Shown: one piece after another, positions 51,741 to 62,443 of the stretch
Numbering within the stretch: the first letter of the stretch is position 1
Layout: each line of letters begins with the position of its first letter
Assembly (NCBI GenBank): GCA_021397835.1
Contig: JAJFZO010000229.1
Span: forward strand, 558,001 to 622,000
DNA: 64,000 bases
Source of the DNA: Moringa oleifera
Taxonomy: Eukaryota; Streptophyta; Magnoliopsida; Brassicales; Moringaceae
Reading direction: 5' to 3'
Translations under genes and position numbers: made by a program
Notes under the pieces: model-generated
What the model was told of the DNA's origin: nothing
Seen by the model: the letters and a program-made list of their open reading frames with translations, nothing else
Database searches by the model: none

Positions 51741-52880
51741 ATATTATCAAAACAATACTATCAATCATCAAATAAAATCTGATGTCATGATATGTATCTT
51801 TGGATTTTTATTAGATGCTTTAAAATGAAAAGTGAAGTTTTATATTTATGATCTTAATATGGTAGTAAATCTTCTATTGCTATGATTTTTACTAACTTTT
51901 TAGATTAGATGGTAACATGTTACATTTGTTTATTTATTTTTTTTGTTTAGTATTATATTATAAATTTTAATTTTTTTATTTTTTAAAAATAAATAAAAAG
52001 CAAATCAACACAAGATCTAATTTTATCATCAATGGAATAGGTAAGGTTAACTTCATATGGGTATTCACATGTCACTGAAAAATAATTTAAAAAATCAGAA
52101 ACAAAAATGTGCTTATGAAAATTAATTAATATTTCTGATGTCTCTCCTACTTAACTTTAAAGAATCAAGTGTTATATAAGACTCTTAAAATTTCAACATC
52201 TTGGGTTAAAAAAAAGGAAAGTGAAAGGATATAAATGAAATTATCATTAAATTTGATATTGAGTAAAAGTCAATTTGTGCTAAGATTTGAAGGAAAAAAT
52301 GGCAGAAGACAAGATGAGCTAAGCCTCAGTATCTCTGTTAGAAAAATAGGTAAACATTTCCATCGTTGTTCTTCTGAATGAATGTCAACAAGAAGAAATG
52401 GATAAATTTAATAAGTGTTCATGTTTTTTACGAAAATAAAGAATTTTTTTTAATCTTATAAATACATTTACGATTTGAGACTTTTACACATTGTATTTTA
52501 TGTAAAAAGGTACAAGATTTGGGTTTAGGAAATGAATTATTCAAGGTTGATTTTACTTGTTTAATTTGATTTTTTAGAAAAAAGAATATGTTTATTTTAT
52601 AACATATCATGTTAACCAAAAAAAAAAAAATTTACCTATTTAATTTATACCCTTATAGTATGTCTATTAAAATCAATGAAAATTAGAAAAACAGATAGGG
52701 TAATCTTTGGTATCAATTGAGAAGTACTCTTCAACAATAAAAATTAAAAAAAAAAAGTTGGCTGACTGTTTATTCATGATACTTAATAGTCACCTTTGAA
52801 GAACAAGAACTTGCAAGATCAACACAGTTCAAAAGCAGAAAATCAGTCTCCTATTTGCACCATCATAGGTGCCTTTGTTT
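51741..52880. repeat. Repeated unit 1, upstream flank of the first hevein-only gene
   Basis: This stretch aligns by eye with 60470-61660 (shared ATCATCAAATAAAATC, TGGATTTTTATTAGATGCTTT, GGCAGAAG...AAGATGAGCTAA). It is the left part of a duplicated unit that continues through the hevein-only gene to about 54710. No gene is seen in it. Confidence 0.75.
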
Positions 52881-52882
52881 GC

Positions 52883-52915
52883 CTCTCTCTCTCTCTCTGT
52901 CTCTCTCTCCTTCTC
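52883..52915. repeat. CT microsatellite, unit 1 only
   Basis: Mostly CT units. The matching place in unit 2 (about 61675-61690) has only a short CT stretch, so the run expanded after duplication or contracted in unit 2. Confidence 0.8.
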
Positions 52916-53244
52916 TGGTTCTATCTAATAATTAACAAAAATCTGAGACATACAAATGGGAAGAGTAAAGGCAATTGAATAAGCTGCACAAAGGGGTCCT
53001 CTCTTTGATCTCCGTGAGAGTGGTCTCTCTGTAATGCCAATGTTCATAGTTGGCAAGTATCCCAAATCAGTCACTTGCAGCCGACAGACTTCTGTCCCAA
53101 AGCTAATGCTTGCATAGACCTGTAGGTTCTTCGATGGCAACTGTATGGCCATTCACGCCCATTTTTCCTCACTCTCAAATACGATTCCAACGAATCAGCC
53201 GCCAATATCGACTATTCCTTTCCGTGTCGTATCCCTGTCCTTCC

Positions 53245-53575
53245 CTCTGCACAAACCCTGCAGTCATTATCGCTCTTTCACGAGCTCTGTTTTCTTGAAG
53301 TTGACAAGCCAAGAGCCGCCCAGGCCCCCATTCACTAAGATAAGGGTTTTTTTTTGTGATGTTTATCATAAGGGATTCAATCGCACCATCAGCTGCCCAT
53401 GTGCTGCCCCAGTGTAACATGGCCGTCTTTCTCTCTGTACCCACCATGCAAGAGTCATTATCGCCATTCAAGAGCTTCGTTTTGTTCAAGTTGACAAGTC
53501 AAGAGCCATCAGCCCCTTAAACTCATCTTTTCAAAAAGATAAGGGTTTTTTCATGGCATTGATAGTAAGGGATTC
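53245..53575 (+). promoter_or_regulatory. Promoter of hevein-only gene 1 with an internal direct repeat
   Basis: Two related segments, 53245-53378 and 53433-53575, share GTCATTATCG, AAGTTGACAAG, GATAAGGGTTTTTT and AAGGGATTC. Each has one W-box core TTGAC (53301-53305 and 53490-53494). A TATA box TATAAAT is at 53581-53587, 37 bases before the ATG. The same double structure is present in the second copy, so it predates the duplication of the unit. Confidence 0.65.
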
Positions 53576-53623
53576 TCCTCTATAAATTGTACCACCGTCT
53601 GCAGCCAGAAATATAGGCAGAAA

Positions 53624-53863
53624 ATGGCGAAGCTAAGTTTCTTGAGCTTGTTTCTTCTTTGTCTTGTTGCTACTGCCACTGCCCAGAATTGCGGCCGCCA
53701 GGCGGGAAACAGAGCCTGCGCCAATCAACTTTGTTGCAGCCAGTACGGCTTCTGTGGCTCAACTAGCGAATATTGTTCTCGTGCAAATGGCTGTCAGAGC
53801 AATTGCAGGGGCGGTGGAGGTGCCGATGGTGCTGGCGGCGAGGCTGGTGGTGGAGGTCCTTAA
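53624..53863 (+). CDS. Hevein-only secreted peptide 1 (79 aa, intronless)
   Basis: A signal peptide (about residues 1-20, ending VATATA) is followed directly by one hevein/chitin-binding type 1 domain, about residues 21-63. It has all eight cysteines in hevein spacing and the chitin-contact positions Ser, Tyr, Phe and Tyr ([13 protein letters not shown]). A 16-residue Gly-rich tail then ends the protein. No barwin domain follows. The start is the first ATG after the TATA box, and AATAAA signals overlap at 53937-53946. By family knowledge such peptides bind chitin of fungal walls and are antifungal. Tyr/Phe replace the two Trp of rubber-tree hevein, which is common in active family members. 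The signal peptide is close to that of the class II gene and the hevein part to that of the class I gene. It could be a truncated PR-4 kept as a gene. The twin at 62444 argues that it is functional. Confidence 0.9.
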   Translation: MAKLSFLSLFLLCLVATATAQNCGRQAGNRACANQLCCSQYGFCGSTSEYCSRANGCQSNCRGGGGADGAGGEAGGGGP

Positions 53864-53936
53864 AGAACTGCGGTGACTGAAGAACTGAACTGCACGGTGA
53901 ACCTCTGTGGTCAAATAATAACTTAGCTGCTTCTTG

Positions 53937-53946
53937 AATAAATAAA
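53937..53946 (+). terminator. Overlapping polyadenylation signals of hevein-only gene 1
   Basis: AATAAATAAA, 74 bases after the stop codon. It is preceded by AGCTGCTTCTTG, which resembles the 3' UTR of the class II PR-4 gene. Confidence 0.65.
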
Positions 53947-54717
53947 GGAAAATGGCTCTACTACTGCCATTTTCGCTCCATGATTATGTTTCTTTTTGGG
54001 TAAATTTGTAAAAAGTTGTGCAATTATGACCGAAGCAGATTTACCTTATAGGATCATATATCATTATCCAAGAATGCAGTTGAATTTCCTTTTATCTATG
54101 AGTTCTTTTTCTCTTTACACACAATTCTGTCCGCATATGAGAAACAAAGATTCGAATTAGCACTTCACTTATACGGACAAAACAGAGTCCTCATCCTCTT
54201 CAAGAGAGGAAGTGTACATGAAATGGATAGCCCAAATCAAACCAAAAGCACTCCCCAGCATGCAGTGTCCCAAGCAAGTTGTTTATTGATGTCAAATAGC
54301 TGATATTTTTATCTTTTCTGAAGGTGCTTTGAGATATTCACGTTGGAACACACTATCAAAATCGCCTGAAACCTATATATTACTAATTTATTGAGCTGTT
54401 TATTTCCTATATCATAATAATAGAACATGGAAATTTTCCATCTAAGACAACCCACTATAGCTTTAAATTATTTAAGTTAACCCAACTGGCAGTACCGACC
54501 TTGGATTTGATTTCATACAAGTAATTGTGCATCAAAATGTTTGATTGTCTACTTTTGTGAATATTTTATCTTTTCAAATGACACTGATGTTATAATTAAC
54601 AAATTGCTTGAAGGAGAATTAGATTAACGAGGGTTGATAAGCTTGCTTCATTTACTTGGTTTACAATCAGATTGACAAAACATTAACAAGTTTTCAGTCT
54701 CTCTCTCTCGCTCTCTA
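53947..54717. repeat. Repeated unit 1, downstream flank
   Basis: Closely matches 62737-63530, apart from small indels, up to a CT run at 54700-54717. No open frame of interest. The rest, to 54960, is unmatched AT-rich DNA. Confidence 0.75.
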
Positions 54718-54965
54718 CATAAATATGTATACACTGCCAATTTTATTTCTTTATGAATGTTTTTGCTCTTTGTTAGATGCCATATAATTTTGAATGGTCA
54801 TAATTTCTAATGTCCTAAAAAAATTTCTTGGCTTTTTCATTGATTATCTTCTAAAACATTAAAATTTTAAATTTCAACTAATCTGTAGGAAGTTCATATA
54901 GCTATATATATGAGAAGCTCTCAGACCAGGGAGGACCATAGGAATGTCAAAATTTTCTTACAGAG

Positions 54966-55130
54966 TTAGGGATCGGCGGGGATCCACCCCTACTGAGATA
55001 GAGATAAAAAAGATTAAATGGGTTCGAAGGCGAAGCGGGGCAGGGATTTTCCCGTTAAATTTTTAAGTGGGCACGAGTGGGGATGCGAATTGTGCTCCTT
55101 ATTAGCTCGTTTCCATCCCCATTTAATATT
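54966..55130. mobile_element. GC-rich subterminal segment, probable 5' end of hAT copy B
   Basis: Clustered words GGCGGGGATCC, AGCGGGGCAGGGATTTTCCCG, GTGGGGATGCG and CCATCCCCATTTAA stand out in AT-rich DNA. They resemble the CGGGGA/TCCCCG subterminal words at the right end of copy A. A TA microsatellite follows at 55134-55154. Confidence 0.45.
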
Positions 55131-55159
55131 TTAATATATATATATATATATATAAAATT

Positions 55160-55644
55160 ATAAATTATAAAATAAATATATAAACTAAATAGCAATAGTG
55201 TAATAGCTAACTCGAAAACCCATTCTTTTCTCCTTTTTCATTCTTAATCATCGGGAATTCCTCCTCTTCTAGTCTTCCACTCTTCATCTTCTTTCTATTC
55301 ATCTTGGTGTTCGTTGTTATGACGATGGTTATGGTGTTGCCAAACGCCATTTCTACTTTTGTCTCTTCCTTGATTGAGAAACAAAAATCCAACCTATGTT
55401 GAACTTCTTTCAAGTATGTTAAGTGAATCTTGATCACCTTTTTCTCCCTTTGAAGCAAATCTTATGTCTATTGAATTATCACGTGATGAGGCCTAGTAGG
55501 TTCTGTGTTGTTTACATTTCTTTACTTTGCCTTTGAACTTACAATTTCTCATCTCTGCTTACAGTTTTCTGCCAAGTACTTTGATGATCTTCAATCCCGT
55601 GATTGCTCATTGCGTATTTATTCTTGTCTGGCTGCAGTTAGAAT
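55160..55644. other. Unassigned sequence between hAT end and the copy A/B homology
   Basis: Less AT-rich than its flanks, with a minus-strand open frame (55207-55458) that matches nothing I know. It probably belongs to the transposon's left part, absent from copy A. Confidence 0.35.
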
Positions 55645-55822
55645 ATTAGGTTCTTGTTCATTGACTTGTGACATATGTTCATAACAAGGACATTACTACT
55701 TTTTTTCAGATGAGGGTGGTTATTGTCAGTAAAATTAATAAATATAGAATATGATGCATTAAGATACAATTATTATGCTCCTCGTGGTGTGTAATGCATA
55801 GAATATAATGCATTAAAATATA

Positions 55823-56760
55823 GACGAACATGAATAGTAATGGGATTACTGGGATGGACGCTCCATGTACGTTGAAGCCAAGGATTCGAGTATCCATTGT
55901 TGTGCTTTGCTGGATGGAGAAAGTCTGGAGTTGAGCCAGGCAGGTGTTCATGAAGACAGTGCTGAGAATGATCGGTAACATTCGGAGTAAGATTTTTGTT
56001 TCTTCGACTTGCGTCACTGTGCATAGTCTCCAGGGTCCAGGGTTGATTGGTGTTGATGAACCATCAATGCTTCTGACAATCGCTGCTCGGTCCAAGAAAC
56101 TGAATTGATCGGTTCTCTGAAGAACTTCACCATCAAGTCCTGTTTCTTTGTCGTGTACCTGGTGCAACTCAGCATCATTCTTTGGTATTGGCAGGTTTCG
56201 ATTACCCAGAGCCGCCACGAACACCTGAATGTGAAGAAGAAGAGGAAGAGCAAGCCAGATATTAACCTTTAATTGATGCGAAATCATGCATTCAAGAATC
56301 ATTGCAGATGTTTGTGCATGACTACCTGAATGATGTGAAGCAGGGGGCTTCCCTTGGGGACGTTGTGGCCATACAATGACTTGCCCATGCATACGAAGAC
56401 GATGGAGAAGAAGACGGCAATGACACAGACGCCGAACGCCCAGTCCCAGCCCTGGTTGGAGCTTATCTAGACAACGAAAGTGACCCCAACGATAGCACCG
56501 ATTGTGAGGCTAAGCAGAAACCAGTTGAAGAAACTAGAGAGCTTAGCTGCCTCCTTCGGATCCTTACTATGAAACCGGTCAGCTCCTAGCGATGGCAAAG
56601 CTGCCTTGACCCCACTAGTGCCGAACGCAACGAGGTACAGACCAGTGAAGAGGATCGCAGCTTGGTTGCATCTTGCAGCCTCACATTGGCTCATCTGGCT
56701 CGCAGCAACACCTTTACAAGGAGTTGGTCGAAGCTGGGGGAGGCGGGCTTGGACTGTTAA
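55823..56760 (-). pseudogene. NPF (NRT1/PTR family) transporter fragment, intron retained
   Basis: Two exon pieces in transcript order, about 56326-56760 and 55823-56224, separated by a 101-base GT-AG intron. The first reads like the central NPF membrane region: LYLVAFGTSGVKAALPSLGADRF, here quoted only to GVKAA as the family's F-G-T-G/S-G-V-K block, followed by KLSSFFNWFLLSLTIGAIVG. The second has DRAAIV, NPWRLC-like GPWRLCTVTQVEETK and LQTFSIQQ. These are hallmark NPF blocks, nearest to the NPF4-type layout. It starts and ends mid-gene and has one nonsense codon, TAG at 56469-56467, where the family has Trp. Otherwise the frame is intact, so the capture is fairly recent. The kept intron shows the copy was made from DNA, not mRNA. 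It sits inside hAT copy B; copy A has no such insert. Confidence 0.8.
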
Positions 56761-58533
56761 GAGCATTACTAAAATTGAGAGAATTTTCTTGTGATCGTAC
56801 CTTGATTGTAATAAAAAGATCGAAGGAGAAAGTAGAAATTAGAACAAAACATTTACATGATCACTCTAGATTTCTTCTTCGAGAAAACAAAAAGATATAA
56901 GACAATCAAGTTTTGAATCCTGGGCCAAGAGATGAAGGAAAGATGTCACTGGTCACCTATACGTTTGATCATGCATCAGTAAGAGTTCATCTTGCAAATA
57001 TGGTAATTTTGTATAAATGAGTACCCTGTTTCTATGATTGAACATGTGGGATTTAGAAAATATTGCGACATTATTCAACCATTATTTAAGACGATATCTG
57101 GAAATACTCAGTAATATCAGGAGAACTTATAGAGATAAAAAAAAATGATGTTACTTAAAAATAATAAAAATCATATTGCCATTACAAATGATGCGTGGAC
57201 AGCTAGCCATCAAAACAAAGGATATATGGCAGTCACTGCATTTTGTATTGACAATTTTTAGAGCTCACATAGTCGAATTATAATACACTTTGTTTTATTT
57301 TATTTTTTATAAATATTAATATGTAATTACATCAACTTTGTAATAATATTTTAGATTTATTTATGTTCATTTTTTACACATTGCCGCGGTTGTTTGTGAG
57401 ATTTGGTGGAATGATTCATAGATTAGAACATAAACTATAAGTTGTGTCCACTTTGACTTTGGATAATTATTCTACAAATGATGCCATTATACTGGTCATG
57501 TTGGGTAAACTAGATTGTACTTCCCTGATGTTGGGTAACCAAAATTTTTACATCAAATGAGCTGCACCTATCTTGAATTTAATTCTGAAAGATGGATTGG
57601 ATGTAATTAGTAAAAGTGTTGAAAGGACTCAAGATAGTTTATCTTATTAGACTGCACCTCCAAAAAGAATAAAAGAGTTCAAGAAAAATACTTGTCAACT
57701 ATATGTATCGTGGAGGTTGATTCTTAATTGTAAAACTAGTTGGAACTCTAGTTCTTTTATGCTTAGTACAGCTTTGGTGTATAAAAAATATTTTTCTTTG
57801 TTTAAAGCAGCTGAATCACAGTATAAGTATTTGTTTATTGAAAGTGATAAGGTATTTGCTAGTGAATTATGTGCAAAATTGAATTGTTTTGTAATGTAAC
57901 TGAGAGATTTTTGAACATTGAATACCTTAGAATAGATCTTTTTCTTTTGGGTAAAATTTTATCATATTGGAATGAAACTGAGGGATTGAAAACTTGCTGA
58001 AAGTCACATTATAAAGTTGATGGCTGCAAATATGATAAAAAAATTAAAAAATATATTGGAATGTTATTCGTGTAGTATTGGCTGTGGCAATTGTCTTGGA
58101 TCCTAAGTTGAAAACGCAAATAATTCAACATTAATTTAAAGAGAAATATGAAGATAGGGTTGATTTCAAAATTGAGAAAGTGAGTTGAGTTATGGTGAGT
58201 TGATTTAGTGAAAGAGTACCGAGAAAAATCATCTTTAGAAAAAAAAAATTAGGGATATTTTTAGTGTTTTGAACATGTTAGTAACTCCTAGACTTTGTTC
58301 TATAGATCCATTTAAAATATTTAAGATGTTTCTATCTCAATCCAAGTGTTTAAGAGATTGTCATTACGTTTGACTTTGATATTGTTTACTTTGAAAAGCA
58401 CTACTACCTTTTGGTGATAATTTTGATATTTTGGCTAAGTGAAACACAAATTGCGTTAAATACCCTACTTTGCGTAACATTGCTAGAGATACTTTAGCCA
58501 TTTTTATATCCACGGTTTAGAGGTTGCTTTTAA

Positions 58534-59605
58534 CACTAATAAGCATGTTGTATTAGATCTAAGCCTTAAGTTTTGCATTGACTGTGTTTCACTAACTTTT
58601 TTCTCTAATCTTATATATAGTATTATTTTTGTTTATAACTTAAGTTTTATGTATTAGTAACTTCTTTAGTAAATGTTTGTCTTTGTAGTTTTTTTCCCCA
58701 TTGGATTGACTTAATTACTTTGATCTTATCTTGTTTATAAGCTAATCCACATGTTTCTGATTCTAAAATGCTTGGAGAAAGAGGTCTTGGTCAAGTATAT
58801 AAAGTAATCTATATTCAAAATACAAATTTACACTTTTACATGTTTATTTTATTTTAGTCAATCATATATTACTATGGATCCACCCATCTAGTGTTCTCCA
58901 GGGAACACTACTTGATGGGCAAAAAGTAGATGTAAAGAAGCCACCAAATACCTCAGGGCAAGGTTTACAATGAGTTGAAATTGAAGTAATATTGGTTGCT
59001 AAATTATTGTGCTAAAACCTGTTAAATTTGTTAGGTTTTTGTTAAAAAAAGTAGAAAAACTGCTAGTTTATAAATACTTTCGTAATGGTAGCTTGGGCAT
59101 GATCTTATTGGATATTAAGTTTTTTCATGTTTTTGATTCTTATTTTGCAATTTTATTTAACATTTATATCATAATTTTTTCTTATATTTGAGTGTCTTTT
59201 CTTCACCGTTGTGAACTATAATTGTTATCATTTAATGTTAATTCTTCTTTAATTGCTTTTTCTTACCATTGGTCATTTTATGCATGTTGACTATAATTTA
59301 GGACTTGAATTATCTAGATAAAAGCAAACGGTTTACTTTGAAATGAAAAATATAGTATAAAATCATTGATCGAATAGTATTGTATCTACGACCAAAATGA
59401 ATTCATATAATGAAGTATTCAATAGTGAGTTTGTCAATATGTGGTGTATGTAATACAATAAATGTAATTTAAAAATAACATTAAATATAAATTAAAAAAA
59501 TCAACAGAAAATATATATTGATGGATATCTTTATCTATACTGATGAATTTTAATTTTTTACTTACAATTTTTGGTCCATCAGTAAATGACAGTTTCTTTG
59601 TAGTG
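58534..59605. mobile_element. CACTA-like non-autonomous element carrying a kinase fragment
   Basis: The 1072-base segment begins CACTAATAAG (58534) and ends CTTTGTAGTG (59605), whose complement is CACTACAAAG. The ends match at 8 of 10 positions and have the CACTA...TAGTG signature of En/Spm elements. The boundaries coincide with an insertion in hAT copy B relative to copy A, where GTTGCTTTAGC runs directly into GAGTAAATATC. A clean three-base target duplication is not visible (TAA left, TGT right). The inner right end (TTTTTGGTCCATCAGTAAATGACAG) also looks like plant CACTA subterminal sequence. No transposase is present. Confidence 0.6.
58750..59120 (+). pseudogene. Cysteine-rich receptor-like kinase (CRK) fragment
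   Basis: Remains of a protein kinase N-lobe in two exons. Exon 1 (to 58803) reads LGERGLGQVYK, the glycine loop. An intron of 98 bases follows, at the place usual for this group. Exon 2 (58902-59120) reads GTLLDGQKVDVKK...SGQG, then EIEVILVAKL, LLNLLGFC and, after a frameshift, EKLLVYKYFRNGSLG. These match the CRK/DUF26 kinase pattern (VAVKRLS..SGQG, ELVAKLQHRNLVRLLGFC, EKLLVYEYVPNxSL). Several stops, a frameshift and loss of both ends make it a pseudogene. It lies inside the CACTA-like element. Confidence 0.7.
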
Positions 59606-59819
59606 TGTGAGTAAATATCATAGTAGATTTCATCAAGATACAACCGAAATCCTAATGTTTACCAAAGATTGGCTATAGCTATTTTCTTTAACTTTCTAAC
59701 AAAGCACACAAAACAACCATACAATATAAGATTCAAAGATTACTTAATTTTAAGTATTCATTTGGTCGATAATAATTAATTTATCGAATAGTTTTGAACT
59801 TTCATTACTCCAAAAACTA

Positions 59820-60219
59820 GTTCATGTGATAAAACTTTCTCTCACATTTATAGACTGATCACTTACTCTTTCTATAACTGACATGAGTTAACCTAACAAT
59901 TATTGACACTTTCTTATTATCTTTGATGGCTGATCAAGCGAAATAACTTCTTTGATTAGTATATATGCCAAGACATAATTGTTAAGCATATGAGAATTTT
60001 TTCTTGGTACCTAATTGTCGTGTGACAATTAGTTTGTTTTTTTATTATATCTTGCAAATGACCAACAAGACCATGGGAAATCAAGGGACAATGAAAATGG
60101 TTGATCAATGAAGCAACAGAGGGCTAGATTGGATGAAACTGTGCTCAAACAAATTGGCACCAATGGGCAAGGCTATGCACAGGGCACAATATTGCAATTT
60201 TGTGGATTGTGGTGATCGA
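59820..60219 (+). pseudogene. PR-4 pseudogene: 3' part of the intron and second exon
   Basis: 59820-60057 resembles the end of the class II intron (CAACAATTATTGA, TGCCAT..., CCTAATTGTC). 60058-60219 aligns with exon 2 of the class II gene: ACCAACA, GTTGATCA, CTAGATTGGATGAA, CAAGGCTATGCACAGGGCAC, TTTGTGGATTGTGGTGAT. Breaks: the acceptor AG has become AA, a conserved Cys codon has become TGA (60109-60111), one base is lost near 60130 and seven near 60190, and the stop has become CGA. Exon 1 is missing, replaced by hAT copy B. It cannot make a PR-4 protein. Confidence 0.85.
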
Positions 60220-60299
60220 ATATGAAGCACTACCTCGATTGTTAGGAGTTTCCACTCTTGCATGCATGTATCCTTATAGATAGTACTAAGAAATACTTC

Positions 60300-61660
60300 T
60301 TGAATAAGCAAAGTTGCTTGGAATGTAGGCAGCCTACTTGTGGAATAAAATTGAAGTTAAAATATATGTAATTGTTTTTTTTTTTAATGTGATTTTAGAA
60401 ATAGGACAGTTGCAATATAAACTATTAAGGAACGAACTATATATATGTATATAGTTTGATTTCAAAACAATATCGCCGATCATCAAATAAAATCAAGTAT
60501 CATCATATGTATGTTTGGATTTTTATTAGATGCTTTAGAATTGAAGAAAGTTTTGTATAAACAAATTTTTACATTAATCTTACTATGATGCCAAAAACTT
60601 TTACTGATATGATTTTTACTTACATTTTAGATGAGACGTTAACACATTACATTTGTTCATTTATTTTTTATATTAATATTATAATTTTTTGAAAAAATTA
60701 TTTTCTTTTTTAAAAAGATAAATAATAATATGATCATTATAAGATCTTAGTTTTCTAATATCATCTTCATATAAATAACCTTATCATTAATGAAATAGAT
60801 AAGATTAACTTGAGATTAGTGTTAACATGTCACTGACACATAATTTAAACTAGAAACACATATGATTATGAAAACTAATTAATATTCATTATATCTCCTA
60901 CATAAAATTATAAATAATCAATCAACTCTTATATTACTAATCAAATTCAACATCTCAAATCGAAAATGAGGAAAAATAAAAAAATATAATTAAAATTGAG
61001 TATTATCATAAAATTGACATTGATTAATGGATACTTGTGCTAAGATCTGAAGGAAAAAGAGGCAGAAGCAAAGATGAGCTAAACCTCACTATCTCATTTA
61101 AAAAAATAGGTAAAGATTTCCATCTCTACACTCATGATTGAATGTTGGCAAGAAGAAATAGATAAATTTAATCAGTGTTGATGTTTTTAATGAAAATAAA
61201 GAAAATTAATTGTTTTTATAGATATATTTATGATTTGAGACTTTTGCGTATCTTACTTTGGTTTAGATAATGGATATACGGTTGATTTTATTTGTTTTGA
61301 TTTTTTAGATAGAAAGTATATGTTTGTTTTAAAACATATCATACTAACAAAAGGAAAAAAATTATCTATTTATTTTACACCATTATAATATATCTATTAA
61401 AATCAATGAAAATCGTAAAAGCAAATGGGTAATCTTTGGTATATATGTATTGAGAAGTACTCTTCAACTATTAAAAAAAAAATAAAAATTGGCTGACAAT
61501 TTATTCATGATACTTAATAGTCACCCTTCGAGAATAAGAATTTGCAAGATCAATACAGTTCAAAATCAGAAAACCTCGTTTGATGATCACCTAACTGTAA
61601 CATCTCAGCCCCAAATAATTGTGTGATGGCATAAATTAGTCTTCTATTTTCACCATCATA
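60300..61660. repeat. Repeated unit 2, PR-4 3' flank and upstream region
   Basis: 60300-60480 matches the class II PR-4 3' UTR and flank (CTTCTTGAATAAGC...GGAATAAAATTGAAGTT). 60470-61660 matches unit 1 (51741-52880). The junction shows that the flank of the repeated unit was originally the 3' flank of a PR-4 gene. No gene is seen. Confidence 0.7.
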
Positions 61661-62021
61661 GGTGCCCTTGTTTGATCCTCTCTATGGCTCGATCTCTCTA
61701 ATAATTAACAAAGATCTGAGATATACAAATGGGAAGAGTAAAGACAATTGAATAAGCTGCAAAGGGAGGTCCTCCTTTCGATCTCTATGAGAGTGATCTC
61801 TGGGTAATACCAATGTTCATAGTTGGTAATTATCCCAACCAGTAACTTGCAGTCGATAGACTTCTGTCCGAGGACATATGCTTGTATTGAGCTGCAGGTT
61901 CTTTCATGGCAACTGTATGGCGTTGCAGGCCGATTTTTCCTCACTCTCATCTACGATCGATTCCAACGAATCAGTCGCCAATATCGACTATTCCATTCCC
62001 GTGTTATATCCCTGTCTTTCC

Positions 62022-62395
62022 CTCTGCACAAACCCTGCAGGAATCATTATCACCCTTTCACGAGCTCTGTCTTCTTCAAGTTGACAAGGGAAGAGCCGCC
62101 CAGGCCCCCATAAATGTATTCATCCCACTTTTATTCACTAAGATAAGGGTTTTTTTTTTTTTTTGTGATATTTATCATAAGGGATTTCATCGCATCATCA
62201 GCAGCCCATGTGTTGAATCTTCCTTACCCAGTGTAACATGGTCGTCTTTCTCTCTGTACCCACCATGCAAGAGTCATTATCGCCATTTAAGAGCTTCGTC
62301 TAGCTCAAGTTGACAAGTCAGGAGCCGCTCAGCCCCTTAAACTCTTCTTTTCAAAAAGATAAGGGTTTTTTCATGATATTGATAGTAAGAGATTC
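62022..62395 (+). promoter_or_regulatory. Promoter of hevein-only gene 2 with an internal direct repeat
   Basis: The same two-part structure as in unit 1: segments 62022-62187 and 62252-62395, each with a TTGAC core (62081-62085 and 62310-62314). TATAAAT lies at 62401-62407, 37 bases before the ATG. Small indels, including a longer T run at 62149-62164, separate it from unit 1. Confidence 0.65.
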
Positions 62396-62443
62396 TCCTC
62401 TATAAATTGAACCACCGTCTGCAGCCAGAAATATTGGCAGAAA

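Larger units (their letters stand above)
55645..59700 (+). mobile_element. Decayed hAT transposon, copy B, with two nested insertions
   Basis: 55645-55822 matches 48370-48560. 56757-56810 matches 48575-48610. 56815-58533 matches 49335-51000, and 59606-59700 matches 51010-51090. The transposase remains include HLHDH of the zinc finger (about 56850), MIEHVGFRKYC (about 57035) and ITNDAWTASHQNKGYMAVTAF (57180-57245, read up to AVTAF). Compared with copy A it lacks about 720 bases (48610-49330), and it contains a transporter fragment (55823-56760) and a CACTA-like element (58534-59605). It has many stops and is not autonomous. Confidence 0.65.

Noticed and set aside
52925..53489. Several overlapping open frames in the hevein-only promoter region on both strands
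   Set aside because: They overlap the promoter repeats, and the equivalent frames in the second unit are shifted or stopped, so coding constraint is absent.
55207..55458. Minus-strand 83-codon open frame beside the hAT end
   Set aside because: Low-complexity Lys/Glu-rich translation, no recognised family, and inside probable transposon sequence.
59434..59643. Minus-strand open frame at the right end of the CACTA-like element
   Set aside because: It spans the element end and has no recognisable motif; chance frame in AT-rich DNA.
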